DNA of 64,000 bases, taken from Bacteroidales bacterium (lineage in GTDB: Bacteria; Bacteroidota; Bacteroidia; Bacteroidales; UBA932). Positions 1-9,126 of this stretch are shown piece by piece. The stretch is from assembly GCA_017561885.1 (NCBI GenBank), contig JAFZBF010000041.1:62001-126000 (forward strand), read 5' to 3'. A program made the position numbers and the translations under genes. How positions within the stretch are numbered: position 1 is the stretch's first letter; each line of letters begins with the position of its first letter. Below the pieces are notes generated by a model that saw nothing but the letters and a program-made list of their open reading frames with translations, was not told the DNA's origin and made no database searches.

Positions 1-686
1 GCCGCACGCCACTGGAAGGGAGTGTCCTTGCTGCGCCGGGGTCTCCAGACAAAGAGAAGGATGGCAAGCATTATTGCACACTGGTAGATGTTGTACCACA
101 CGAGCACCGTCATCCTGTCCAGCCCTGCTCCTCCCTTCTCCACCGGAGCCAGAAGATATCGGTCATAAAGGCCCGAGGCAGCACCGATAACGGCCGAAAG
201 CACCAGAAAGAACACCCATTTGTCATGCTTGAAGTCGATGCCTTCCTTGCGGCCGCCACGACCCAGAAGGTAAAACGACAGGGCTGCGAAAAAGACTCCG
301 ATCCACTGGTAAAGATTCAGCCTCTCGCCGAAGAGCAGCATACCGCCGAGCAGCACCATCACCGGGCGGGTTGCATTCACCGGACCGACTATTGACAGGG
401 GCAGGTTCTTGAGGGCATAGTATCCGCTGGCCCACGACGAAAGAACGATCACGCTCTTCAGAAGGATGTACTTGTGCACCTCCCAGCCGCCGCCTGCGAC
501 GTGGAACACAGTGCCGTCCAGCGCACCTGCCTTCGACAGCACGAGCCAGGGCACCAGCAGTGCCGAACTGATCAGAGTATTGAGGAACAGTACCGGAAGG
601 ACGGCATTGTTACGCAGCGACAGCTTCTTGAAGGAGTCGTAGAAACCGTATATTATTGCCGCCAGGAATGCGGTACTTACCCACAT
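1..686 (-). CDS. EamA/DMT-family transporter, C-terminus cut by window edge
   Basis: Reading the minus strand from an ATG at 686 gives an open frame of 228 codons that runs off the left edge, so the C-terminus is missing. The protein opens with MWVSTAFLAAIIYGFYDSFKK and has repeated hydrophobic segments. The stretch around residues 92-135 (ALKNLPLSIVGPVNATRPVM, then a LLFGERLNLYQWIG-like segment) is the signature of the EamA repeat of drug/metabolite transporters. It is an inner-membrane permease; the substrate cannot be read from sequence. It starts 12 bp after the stop of the acyl-CoA ligase gene on the same strand, so the two are probably co-transcribed. A second, different EamA protein lies at 43622-44524. 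Family assignment is firm, function is not. Confidence 0.85.
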   Translation of the reverse strand, partial: MWVSTAFLAAIIYGFYDSFKKLSLRNNAVLPVLFLNTLISSALLVPWLVLSKAGALDGTVFHVAGGGWEVHKYILLKSVIVLSSWASGYYALKNLPLSIVGPVNATRPVMVLLGGMLLFGERLNLYQWIGVFFAALSFYLLGRGGRKEGIDFKHDKWVFFLVLSAVIGAASGLYDRYLLAPVEKGGAGLDRMTVLVWYNIYQCAIMLAILLFVWRPRRSKDTPFQWRA

Positions 687-698
687 AAGACCGGATGA

Positions 699-2381
699 TT
701 ATTTCTTCTTGTTCTTCTGCGGCTCGTCGCCGTGCGAGTTCTTGTACTTGAAGCGGCGGATCTTCTGTGTGGCGGTCTTCTCGAACGGTTCCTTCATGGC
801 ATTGACCTCGCCGATCTTAGAGTTCTTGCCGACGGCCCTGTTAACGAAATCCAGGACAGCTTTCTTGCGGGCTTCAAGTTCTTCGAAGAACTTGTCCTCG
901 CCCTCCTGGTTCCAGTCGAGCACGTTGTCGTCGAACTTTACAAGTGCCACCAGCTTGCCGTCACGTTCCATCACGAGCGACTCGTTGACGCCCTCGATGT
1001 CGTTGATGACGGTCTCTATCTCCTCGGGATAAATGTTCTCTCCTGAAGGGCCGAGTATGGTGTTGTTCAGACGTCCCCTGATGAACAGGTATCCGTCCTT
1101 GTCAATGAAACCTACATCGTTGGTGTGGAACCATCCCTGGTCGTCGAGCACTTGAAGGGTCCTTTCGGGATCTTTATAGTAACCTAACATCACATTGTCG
1201 CCGCGGCACACGATCTCACCCTCTCCGGTCTTCGGATCTACATTGTCCAGCCTGACTTCGACACCCCAGGTAACAACGCCGGCAGAACCGACCTTCTTGC
1301 GCCTCTTCTCGATGACATTGCTCACAAGAGGCGAAGTCTCGGTAAGGCCGTAACCGATGGCATACGGGAACTTGCAGTCCTTGAGGAACTGTTCGACAGC
1401 CGGATCGAGCTTAGATCCGCCTATACCGAAGAAACGCAGCTTGCCGCCGAAGGTCTTCTTCAGGCGATTACCGATGAGCCAGTGCAGCAGGAACGGCATC
1501 TTCTTGTTCATCCAGGTCAGCACGCGGCTGCGGTTTATGGTCGGCAGGATGCTGCCCTTGTAGACCTTCTCGATCACGAGCGGCACTGAAAGTATGGTGG
1601 TAGGACGCACCTTCTTGATTGCCGGCAGCAGGATGGACGGAGTCGGCGGCTTGGGGAGGTAGTAACAGCAGCCGCCCACATAGAAGCAGTACATAGTGCT
1701 GACATTCATCTCATAGGCGTGGGCTATGGGCAGGATGGACAGGAAACGGTCCTTCTTGCCGCTCGGCTGTGCCTTGAACGAGGCGCGCAGGTTGTGGCAG
1801 ATGTTGCGGTGAGAGAGCATCACGCCCTTCGCATTGCCGGTTGTCCCTGAAGTGTAGATGATGCAGGCCAGGTCGTCCGGCGCAGGATCCTTCACCCATC
1901 CGTCGCACTGGAAAGCGTCCTTGTCTTTCTTTATGAATTCGAGTGTCTCTATGTCGATTACAAGGGTCATCTTGTCGTAGCACTCCTGGCTTAGCTTGTG
2001 GCGCAGCCTCTGGGAGATGAAAATGACCTTGCTTTCAGAGTGGTTGAGGATGTTGGTTACCTCATTCTCAGAACTGTCAGGCAGTATGGGAATTGAAACG
2101 CGGCCGAAAGCAGTCGTGGCGAAGAATGCCAGCGTCCAGTTCGGCATGCTCTGCGACAGTATGGCCACCTTGTCTCCGGCGCTGATGCCGAAGCGTGACA
2201 TCCGCTGCGAAAGCTGGTCACATGCGTGGCGGAAACTTTCATAGGTGTAGGCCTGCGTTCCGTCTACGAACTGGTTTGCATTCCTGCGGGCATATTTGGT
2301 AGTGGAATAATCGTATACGCGTTTGAGCGTTGTATTGTGTATCTCGCGATAGCGGTTTCTCTTTTTGTACGGTGACTTCAT
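699..2381 (-). CDS. AMP-dependent long-chain acyl-CoA synthetase (FadD-like)
   Basis: 560-residue member of the adenylate-forming ligase family; it would activate a fatty acid with ATP to the acyl-AMP and then load CoA, in the cytoplasm. The P-loop-like motif YTSGTTGNAKGVMLSHRN, the GYGLTETSP motif and the C-terminal GENIYPEEIE hinge are all visible. The ATG at 2381 (MKSPYKKRNRY) is chosen because the frame continues upstream into the 3' part of mtgA, and this start leaves a normal 73-bp gap. Most family members have a similar length. A paralogue lies at 17948-19600 and shares the same motif order. Downstream on the same strand is the EamA transporter. Chain-length specificity is unknown; O-succinylbenzoate or aryl acid ligase activity is less likely but not excluded. 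Confidence 0.88.
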   Translation of the reverse strand: MKSPYKKRNRYREIHNTTLKRVYDYSTTKYARRNANQFVDGTQAYTYESFRHACDQLSQRMSRFGISAGDKVAILSQSMPNWTLAFFATTAFGRVSIPILPDSSENEVTNILNHSESKVIFISQRLRHKLSQECYDKMTLVIDIETLEFIKKDKDAFQCDGWVKDPAPDDLACIIYTSGTTGNAKGVMLSHRNICHNLRASFKAQPSGKKDRFLSILPIAHAYEMNVSTMYCFYVGGCCYYLPKPPTPSILLPAIKKVRPTTILSVPLVIEKVYKGSILPTINRSRVLTWMNKKMPFLLHWLIGNRLKKTFGGKLRFFGIGGSKLDPAVEQFLKDCKFPYAIGYGLTETSPLVSNVIEKRRKKVGSAGVVTWGVEVRLDNVDPKTGEGEIVCRGDNVMLGYYKDPERTLQVLDDQGWFHTNDVGFIDKDGYLFIRGRLNNTILGPSGENIYPEEIETVINDIEGVNESLVMERDGKLVALVKFDDNVLDWNQEGEDKFFEELEARKKAVLDFVNRAVGKNSKIGEVNAMKEPFEKTATQKIRRFKYKNSHGDEPQKNKKK

Positions 2382-2454
2382 ATGGTTCAGGTCATCAGTT
2401 TGCGGCCGCAAAGGTAAGTCATCGCAGGCAAAAAAGAAAATCCGTGGCCGCGGG

Positions 2455-3159
2455 CTATTTGTGGTATATCCAATCCGGATAACTGAGGCTGTTCTCACGT
2501 GAAGAGATGATGCCGGCCTGTCTTGAAACATAGCTTCCCGGTTTGACGGGAGAGCGGTTGAGCGGAGCAGGCAGGCAGACGGCAAGCAGACAGGCCTGGC
2601 GGCGGGACAGTTCCGAGGCCGGCTTGCTCCAGTAGGCCTGGGCAGCGGCTTCTGCGCCGTAGATGCCCTTGCCCATCTCGGCTACATTCAGATATACTTC
2701 CAGGATGCGTTCTTTCCCCCACATCCACTCTATCAGTATCGTGAAATATGTCTCAAAGGCCTTGCGGACAAAATCCCGGCGGTGTGAACAGAACACATTC
2801 TTGGCGGTCTGCTGGGAGATGGAGCTGCCACCCCGCTGCGCCTTGCCGGCTTTCTTGTCCTGGATGGCTTTATTGATGGCCTTGCGGTCGAAACCGTCGT
2901 GCTCGAAGAACAGATTGTCCTCAGACGCTATAACGGCACGGGCCATTTCAGCGGAAATGCGCTCATATGGCACCCATTTGTACTTTGTCTTGAAGTCCTT
3001 GTCAGCGCGGTACTCGAAAGCACGCTGAACCATCAGCGGAGTGGCGACCGGAGGCAGCCATTTCAGAAGGAACACCCACAGGAAGGTCAGCACTATGAAA
3101 CCAAGCGGAATCCATAGCAGCACGAGCCTCAGAAATCTGTGGAAAATGTTCTTTTTCAC
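2455..3159 (-). CDS. mtgA: monofunctional peptidoglycan glycosyltransferase (GT51)
   Basis: 234 residues. One N-terminal membrane anchor (about residues 8-32) is followed by a GT51 domain, which polymerises lipid II into glycan strands on the periplasmic face. Visible signatures are ASEDNLFFEHDGFD with the catalytic Glu in SED, then the GGSSISQQTAKN motif, and later the RILEVYLNVAEMGKGIYG segment with the second conserved Glu. There is no transpeptidase domain, so this is MtgA and not a class A PBP. Length is normal for the family. It is followed after 73 bp by the acyl-CoA ligase on the same strand and faces the epimerase gene divergently. Confidence 0.95.
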   Translation of the reverse strand: MKKNIFHRFLRLVLLWIPLGFIVLTFLWVFLLKWLPPVATPLMVQRAFEYRADKDFKTKYKWVPYERISAEMARAVIASEDNLFFEHDGFDRKAINKAIQDKKAGKAQRGGSSISQQTAKNVFCSHRRDFVRKAFETYFTILIEWMWGKERILEVYLNVAEMGKGIYGAEAAAQAYWSKPASELSRRQACLLAVCLPAPLNRSPVKPGSYVSRQAGIISSRENSLSYPDWIYHK

Positions 3160-3181
3160 GCCACAAATAATTTAGATTATG

Positions 3182-3189
3182 TAATTTTG
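3182..3189 (+). promoter_or_regulatory. -7 box upstream of lipoprotein aldose epimerase
   Basis: TAATTTTG fits the Bacteroidetes -7 consensus TAnnTTTG and stands 29 bp before the ATG at 3219. No good TTTG -33 element was seen at the usual 20-nt spacing. Confidence 0.45.
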
Positions 3190-3218
3190 TGTGCAAAGGA
3201 ACATAAAAAAACTTGAAA

Positions 3219-4352
3219 ATGACTTTTCCGTTCAAATATGCGGCATTATTTGCCGCTTCGCTGCTTTTCAGCATCTCTGCCTGCTCTCAGCCGCAGGCTC
3301 CGGGCAATCTTCTAGACAAGGCTGCTTTCGACACCGAAATTGACGGCAAACCCGTATCGCTCTACACCATCACCAACGGCAGGATCACCGCACAGGTAAC
3401 CAACCTTGCAGGATATGTAGTCGGCATATATGTGCCCGACAAGGACGGAAACTACGCTAACGTAGTGAGTCACAACGACAGCATCAAAATGTACACAGGC
3501 CCCAGCAGGGCTCCCCTCGGAGCAGCTCTCGGCCGCTATGCCAACCGTATCGCAAACGGTTCCTTCACCCTTGACGGTGTTGAGTACACCCTGACGAAGA
3601 ACAACGGCGCCAACACCCTGCACGGCGGCACCCAGGGCTTCGACCATACCGTATGGAATGTCGACAAGGTCACACCGAAATCTGTAGAGATGAGCTGCGT
3701 GCTTCCCGACGGCACTGACGGCTTTCCCGGCACCCTGAAGACTGTCCTCACTTTTGCAATCACCGATGACGACGGTCTGTCAATCTCATACAAGGCCACT
3801 ACGGACAAGCCGACAGTATGCAACCTTTCGCACCACGTCTACTTCAACCTCGACGGCTGCCCTGCCGACAGTGTGGCCAACCATATCGTCAGCATCAACG
3901 CCGACACCATCACCGAGGTTGACAGGAATCTCATCCCTACCGGCAACATCCTGCCCGTCGAAGGCACTGCCTATGACCTCCGCCAGCCGACCAGGATCGG
4001 CGACAGGCAGTTCAATGCGCCTATGGGCCGTTTTGTACCGGGACAGCCCATGCAGATGCCTCAGGTTCCCGAAGGGAAGGTCCGCAGCTATGACCAGAAT
4101 TTCTGCCTGAACCACAGCGCAGCCGGCAAGTTGGAAGCCGTTGCCACTGCCTGGTCTCCGGATTCAGGACGTTTCATGGAGGTTTGGAACGACCAGCCCG
4201 GCCTGCAGCTCTACACAGGCGGCCGCGTAGCTTTCGCTATGGAATCTCAGCTCTATCCCGACAGTCCCAACCATCCGGATTTCCCTTCATCAGTCCTCCG
4301 TCCGGGCGAAACCTACAGTCATACCGTAGTCTACAAGTTCTCGACGAAGTAG
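3219..4352 (+). CDS. galM: aldose 1-epimerase (mutarotase), lipoprotein
   Basis: 377 residues from the ATG at 3219; a TTG two codons earlier is in frame but less likely. The N-terminus is an SPII signal with lipobox ISAC, placing Cys22 as the lipidated residue, so it is probably an outer-membrane-anchored periplasmic or surface enzyme. The galactose mutarotase fold is seen in GAALGRYANRIANGSF, NNGANTLHGG, LSHHVYFNLDG and QPGLQLYTGG. The role is interconversion of alpha and beta anomers of hexoses or pentoses released by neighbouring hydrolases. A strong bidirectional terminator separates it from the convergent xylanase-esterase gene. A second lipoprotein GalM is encoded at 53689-54834 in the arabinose operon. 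Confidence 0.92.
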   Translation: MTFPFKYAALFAASLLFSISACSQPQAPGNLLDKAAFDTEIDGKPVSLYTITNGRITAQVTNLAGYVVGIYVPDKDGNYANVVSHNDSIKMYTGPSRAPLGAALGRYANRIANGSFTLDGVEYTLTKNNGANTLHGGTQGFDHTVWNVDKVTPKSVEMSCVLPDGTDGFPGTLKTVLTFAITDDDGLSISYKATTDKPTVCNLSHHVYFNLDGCPADSVANHIVSINADTITEVDRNLIPTGNILPVEGTAYDLRQPTRIGDRQFNAPMGRFVPGQPMQMPQVPEGKVRSYDQNFCLNHSAAGKLEAVATAWSPDSGRFMEVWNDQPGLQLYTGGRVAFAMESQLYPDSPNHPDFPSSVLRPGETYSHTVVYKFSTK

Positions 4353-4371
4353 ACGCGCGATTCAAGTATAA

Positions 4372-4407
4372 AAAAAACTCTGCGAGGGTTGCCTCGCAGA
4401 GTTTTTT
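4372..4407. terminator. bidirectional Rho-independent terminator
   Basis: A-rich run, stem AACTCTGCGAGG, loop GTTG, stem CCTCGCAGAGTT, T-run. Including the A and T runs, the pairing covers about 16 bp. It lies between the convergent genes galM (+) and the xylanase-esterase (-), and has a T-run on both strands. Confidence 0.93.
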
Positions 4408-4424
4408 ATTGTACGGTCCCTCTG

Positions 4425-6692
4425 CTATCTGAAGAGCATCGGAGCCATTTCGTACAGACACCTTCTCCAAGTCTGGAATTCGTGTGCGGTGCCTTCTGAA
4501 ACATAACCCTTGGCATTGTAGCCGGCAGCCTGAAGGGCTGCAGCAGCATTTCTGATATTGTCAGGACCTTCCTTGCTTCCGCAGCCCATGAAGATACCCT
4601 TGATATCCTTGATGCCCTGGAGCTCTTCGGGAGTATAAGTACCGCCGCTGAGCAGACCGTAGTAGCCGAACACTTCCGGACGTGCGAGGGTGATGGTGTG
4701 GGTTTCCATACCACCCATTGACAGGCCGGCCATAGCACGGTGAGCCTTGTCGGCTTTGGTCTTGAAATGAGAGTCGATGTAAGGGATGAGCTCGTCTACG
4801 AGAACAGTCTCGAATCCGTTGTTCATCATCATACCCATACCGCCTCCGCGCTGACCAGCTGCGCCGGGAGCTGCAGGAGCTGCAGGAGCTGCAACTGCAG
4901 GACGGGTCGGAGGAACTTCTGCAGGAGCACCTGTCGCGGTAGATATGGGAGCCTGAGGACCGGCAGCCGGACCGGCAGCGCCGGGACGGAAGCCTTCATT
5001 GGTCATACCGTAGGTCATTACTACGATGAACGGCTCGATCTTGCCGTCAGCGATCAGGTTGTCCATGATGATGTTGGCGTGGCCCTGGTTAGACCATCCA
5101 TACTCATTCTCACCCCAGCCGTGCTGCAGATAGAGGACAGGATATCTTGTCTTCTTGCTTGCATCGTAGGTCGGAGGAGTGTAGACGAATGCGCGGCGGA
5201 GCTGGTTGGTGCTCTTTGACCAGAACAGTACTTCCTCTACCCTTCCGTGGGGAACGTTCCTCTCGGTGTAGAATGCCTGGTCGTGTGCAGGAACCTCGAT
5301 ACCGCTCTCCCAACGGGTTGAACCGTAGTAGTTGAGAGTTCCGGGATCGTTGAAGGTACCTCCGTCGATAGTCAGGTGATAGTAGTGGAAACCTTCGTCA
5401 GCAGGGGTCTTGCTGGTTCCGGTCCAGAAGCCGTCGGCATCCTTGTGAAGGACGGTGCTGCCGGCGATGACTGAAGTAGCCTTCGGAGCATCGATACGGT
5501 AGCGGATGTAACGCTGTGAGTTGACCATCGGATACAGCTGGCCGGGCTGGTTCTTGGTTGAAGGAACGAAGTCTTCCTTGATAACGATATTGTCTTGTGC
5601 CGGATCGAAGTTCTTTACAGCATTGTACATGGCCATCTTCGGCTGATAGTTGGCGTCGAAGAGCAGGGGCGAGTTGTTGGCGCCGAGCCATGAATCACGG
5701 TCTGAAAGGTTCCAGAAGGTAACGCAATCGACTTTGTCAGCGTGTTTGCGCATGATTCTGAACAGGTTCTCATACTGATCCTGCTGCAGGCTCTGCTCCC
5801 AGCTTGCTACCTGACGTGTCTCTCCCTGGTTGAAACGGAGGGCGCCGCCCTGGTCGGTGTTGACGCGGATGTCAAGCTCGGTTACGTGGATATGGTCTAC
5901 GATGGCTGCATATTTTTCTACGGCAGCTTCCATCTCGGCAGCGCTCGGGCTGTAGATGTTGTAGTGGCCCTGCATTCCGATACCGTGAACGGGAACGCCG
6001 GCTGCCTTCATCCTGGTAATGAGACCTACGATACGGTCGCTCTTGCCAGGGTCGCACTCGTTGTAGTCATTGTAGAAAAGGAGAGCGTTGGGGTCTGCCT
6101 CGTGTGCATATTCGAATGCCTTGTAGATGAATTCCTCGCCGGCGATCTGATACATCGGAGAGTTGCGGAGCTCGGGCTGGCCGGGTCTTACGGGGCTGTC
6201 GGCTACTGCCTCATTCACGACGTCCCAAGCATAAACCACGTCTTTGTAACGGTTTACGACTGCCTGGATGTGATGTTTCATGTTGGCATAGAATTCTTCC
6301 TTGGGAAGCAGGTTGCCTTTCTCGTCCTGATAGATCCAGGTACCTACCTGAGAGTGCCACATAAGGCAGTGACCACGCAGCTTGATGCCGTTCTCACGGC
6401 AGAAGTTTGCGATCTTGTCGGCATTTTCCCAGTTGAATTCACCTTTACGGGGCTCAGTCGGCTGGGGTTTCATGTCGTTCTCAGCGGTGATGCTGTTGAA
6501 TTCCCTCTTGATAAGCTCAATCTGCTCGGGAGTTGAAATGTTCCGCTGGTTAACGGCTACTCCAATCATGAAGTAATCTTTGTAGGTGTCCTTCAAACCG
6601 TTCGTGATCGGCTGAGGGGCCCTTTGACCAAACTGTGCGAATGCCGGGACTGCTGCCAGTACAAGGGCACAGATAGCAATGATTTTTTTCAT
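4425..6692 (-). CDS. bifunctional endo-1,4-beta-xylanase (GH10) and feruloyl/acetyl esterase (CE1)
   Basis: 755 residues with a cleavable signal peptide (residues 1-20, AVPAFAQ). Residues about 27-365 form a GH10 xylanase: acid/base Glu161 in WDVVNEA and nucleophile Glu272 in HVTELD. Residues about 385-490 look like the beta-sandwich (CBM48/E-set-like) domain that often precedes CE1 esterases. Residues about 495-755 form the CE1 esterase, with nucleophile Ser658 in GLSMGG and catalytic His737 in GTAHEF. This is the layout known from Xyn10D-Fae1A-type enzymes of Prevotella: it cuts xylan backbones and frees ferulate from arabinose side chains. Unusual is a Pro/Ala/Gly-rich insertion at about 567-625, inside the esterase domain. 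It is the last gene of the minus-strand hemicellulase cluster. Confidence 0.94.
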   Translation of the reverse strand: MKKIIAICALVLAAVPAFAQFGQRAPQPITNGLKDTYKDYFMIGVAVNQRNISTPEQIELIKREFNSITAENDMKPQPTEPRKGEFNWENADKIANFCRENGIKLRGHCLMWHSQVGTWIYQDEKGNLLPKEEFYANMKHHIQAVVNRYKDVVYAWDVVNEAVADSPVRPGQPELRNSPMYQIAGEEFIYKAFEYAHEADPNALLFYNDYNECDPGKSDRIVGLITRMKAAGVPVHGIGMQGHYNIYSPSAAEMEAAVEKYAAIVDHIHVTELDIRVNTDQGGALRFNQGETRQVASWEQSLQQDQYENLFRIMRKHADKVDCVTFWNLSDRDSWLGANNSPLLFDANYQPKMAMYNAVKNFDPAQDNIVIKEDFVPSTKNQPGQLYPMVNSQRYIRYRIDAPKATSVIAGSTVLHKDADGFWTGTSKTPADEGFHYYHLTIDGGTFNDPGTLNYYGSTRWESGIEVPAHDQAFYTERNVPHGRVEEVLFWSKSTNQLRRAFVYTPPTYDASKKTRYPVLYLQHGWGENEYGWSNQGHANIIMDNLIADGKIEPFIVVMTYGMTNEGFRPGAAGPAAGPQAPISTATGAPAEVPPTRPAVAAPAAPAAPGAAGQRGGGMGMMMNNGFETVLVDELIPYIDSHFKTKADKAHRAMAGLSMGGMETHTITLARPEVFGYYGLLSGGTYTPEELQGIKDIKGIFMGCGSKEGPDNIRNAAAALQAAGYNAKGYVSEGTAHEFQTWRRCLYEMAPMLFR

Positions 6693-6737
6693 AGATAAAG
6701 TTTGATTAATGATTTAGGTTGATAAATATGGAAATGA

Positions 6738-9047
6738 TTAGAATTTGATTGTCGTCGCTGTTCCACTGTATTCCACCGTCTTGCTCACGCTGCCCTTACT
6801 GTCGATATAGACAAGCCTGAACTTGCGGAATGCGGGCATTCCCGAATAGCTGCCGCTGCGTTTGCCTATGGTAAGGGTGCGGCCGCGCAGCTTGAAGTCT
6901 ATGGTACAGTACCTGCCCTTTTCGTAGTTGTAATTGTCGCCTTCGTCATCATAGAAGGTAAAATCGGCGTCAGCCCCTCCGTATATGCGGATTTCGAGGT
7001 CGTTCCAGGGTTTTTCCTTCGCATACTGCACATCCGGCCCCAGAGGGATGATGCTGCCGGCCTTGACGTAGAGCGGGCATCTGTCGATCGGAGCCGCTGC
7101 CGTCACCTTCTGGCCGCCCTTGATAAACTTGCCGCTGCTCCATTCGTACCAGTTGGCTCCGGCAGGCAGATAGACTTCCGTATATGCAGGCTTGGTCCAG
7201 TTCACCGTTTCTTCGCTCCACTTGCGCTCTTCGGTCGAGGTGAAGAGGGCGTGGGTCACAGGGGCCACGAGAAGCGAGCGTCCGAACATGAACTCGTCGG
7301 GAATGTCCCATACGTTCCTGTCCTCCGCGAAATCCATCATCAGGGCGCGCATGAAGCTGTCATTGTTCGAAGTCACCTGCCAGGCTGTGCTGTAGATATA
7401 AGGAAGGAGTTTGTAGCGCATCCTGATGGCCTTCTCGATTGCGTCATAGACGGGTTCTCCCTTCTTGCCGAATTCCCAGATCTCGCGGCGTGAGGATTCG
7501 CCGTGGCTTCGCATCATCGGGTTGAAGAGTCCGAACTGCAGCCAGCGGACGTAGAGCTCCTGGAAGAGAGGGTTGGTAGAGCAGGTCTGAGTCTGTCCGG
7601 GCTTGTTGTAGCCGCTGGGGAAGAAACCTCCGATGTCGGAATTGACCTGCGGGTTGCCTGTAAGGGTATAGTTGAGACAGAGGGGTATCTGCTTGCGGAA
7701 ATCGTCCCAGGTGGACTGCGTGTCCCCGGACCAGGTGTCGGCTCCGGTGCGCTGCTGTCCCATAAAGAACGAACGGGTGAGGATGAACACCCTCTTGTCA
7801 TTGCTGACGGCCCTCTGGTGGTCGTAAACGCCCTCGACGCACATCAGGGGATAGATGTTGCGCACACTGCGGAAGGAACCCATGGCTGTGGGCTGGTCGA
7901 AGTCGCCGTTGCGGTATGTATGGTCCGGATCGGTGCTGTCCATCCACCAGGCGTCGATGTCGAGGTCCCAGAGACGGCTCAGGTTCTCCCAGTATATGTC
8001 GCGGGCTTCTGCGCTGTATGCGTCATAGCATACAACTCCGGAAGGATAGTCCCTGCGAGGCGGCCAGATGTGCGAGATACCGCTCTGCGGCCAGGTTATG
8101 AAGTCGAGCAGCAAGCCTTTCTCCTGCAGCTGGCGGTAAGGCTTTGTCTGTGGACCGAACGACTGCCATATCGAGATTGACATATGGGCGCCTAGTCCGT
8201 GGACCTCCTCGACCCATCCCTTAGGATTGGGAAAATCCTCGTTCAGGAATTCCATGGCGTTCCATAGGTAGTTGTTGCCCCAGTACTGCCAGTCCTGGAT
8301 GATACCGTCGAGAGGTACGCCGGCATTCCGGTAACCCTTCACCACGTCCAGCAGTTCCTTTGCGCTCTTGTAGCGTTCGCGGCTCTGATGGAAACCGTAA
8401 GTCCACAATGGCAGCATAGGCACGGTGCCGGTGAGCTGGCGGATGCCCGCAATCACCCCGTCGGCATCGCCGCCGTAAATGAAATAATAGTCTATCTCGT
8501 CGCCTACTTCTGACGACAGTTTCAGGATGGTGCCGTCATCGGCGATGGTTGTCGGAGAATAGTTGTCCCAGAAGATGCCGTAACCCTTGATGGACTGGAA
8601 GAAGTTGGTGTAGTCCTCGGTGTTGGACTGGATCATACGGCGGTTCTCGCCGCGCAGGTTCATCTTCCCGTTCTGAAGCATCCCGAGTCCGTAGATCGGC
8701 TCGTCGGCATCAAGCCTGAACTCCTGGGCGACGGTCCAGAAGCCTTTGTCGACGCCTTCTGTGATGGCTTCGACTGTTGCATTGCCTTCTGACAGAAGCT
8801 TGTGTCCTTTTGCGTCAGTGAAGGTGACAGTACCGTCTTTGGCCACGCTGACCTTGACCTTGGGCTTGGCCGGAGTGCCTTGAGGTTCCATGATGACGGA
8901 TACGCTGTTGGTGCGCTGGAATGCTCCGGCAGACTTTTCAATCCGTACTATTTCAGGAGAATAATAGGTGACTTTCACTTGTATGTCACCGGCATACAGA
9001 GAAACGGCAGACAGGGCTGCGATTACAGTAAGCAGAAATTTATACAT
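6738..9047 (-). CDS. glycoside hydrolase family 31, probable alpha-xylosidase
   Basis: 769 residues with an N-terminal signal peptide (cleavage near residue 19). The N-terminal beta-sandwich (about 20-205) is followed by the (beta/alpha)8 barrel. The nucleophile is Asp370 in DAWWMDSTDPD and the acid/base is Asp442 in WSGDTQSTW. The WW dipeptide before the nucleophile and the DWQYWG motif resemble bacterial alpha-xylosidases more than alpha-glucosidases, but oligosaccharide-specific 4-alpha-glucosidase or alpha-galactosidase activity within GH31 cannot be ruled out. Asp373 takes the place where many relatives have Glu. It lies 45 bp upstream of the xylanase gene and 79 bp downstream of the GH51 gene, so it is likely part of the same operon and acts in the periplasm. 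Confidence 0.9.
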   Translation of the reverse strand: MYKFLLTVIAALSAVSLYAGDIQVKVTYYSPEIVRIEKSAGAFQRTNSVSVIMEPQGTPAKPKVKVSVAKDGTVTFTDAKGHKLLSEGNATVEAITEGVDKGFWTVAQEFRLDADEPIYGLGMLQNGKMNLRGENRRMIQSNTEDYTNFFQSIKGYGIFWDNYSPTTIADDGTILKLSSEVGDEIDYYFIYGGDADGVIAGIRQLTGTVPMLPLWTYGFHQSRERYKSAKELLDVVKGYRNAGVPLDGIIQDWQYWGNNYLWNAMEFLNEDFPNPKGWVEEVHGLGAHMSISIWQSFGPQTKPYRQLQEKGLLLDFITWPQSGISHIWPPRRDYPSGVVCYDAYSAEARDIYWENLSRLWDLDIDAWWMDSTDPDHTYRNGDFDQPTAMGSFRSVRNIYPLMCVEGVYDHQRAVSNDKRVFILTRSFFMGQQRTGADTWSGDTQSTWDDFRKQIPLCLNYTLTGNPQVNSDIGGFFPSGYNKPGQTQTCSTNPLFQELYVRWLQFGLFNPMMRSHGESSRREIWEFGKKGEPVYDAIEKAIRMRYKLLPYIYSTAWQVTSNNDSFMRALMMDFAEDRNVWDIPDEFMFGRSLLVAPVTHALFTSTEERKWSEETVNWTKPAYTEVYLPAGANWYEWSSGKFIKGGQKVTAAAPIDRCPLYVKAGSIIPLGPDVQYAKEKPWNDLEIRIYGGADADFTFYDDEGDNYNYEKGRYCTIDFKLRGRTLTIGKRSGSYSGMPAFRKFRLVYIDSKGSVSKTVEYSGTATTIKF

Positions 9048-9126
9048 AGCGGTACGGTCAGTGTGCTTTTTATCAAAGTAAAGCTACTGATTTTTTACGA
9101 AAAATAAAACAGGGAATACCGATGCG

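Noticed and set aside
7503..8180. 225-codon plus-strand open frame
   Set aside because: Antisense to the GH31 catalytic barrel, which is certain from its motifs.
6738..9047. GH31 thought inactive because Asp373 replaces the usual Glu three residues after the nucleophile
   Set aside because: The nucleophile Asp370 and acid/base Asp442 are intact; the change is conservative and more likely affects specificity.
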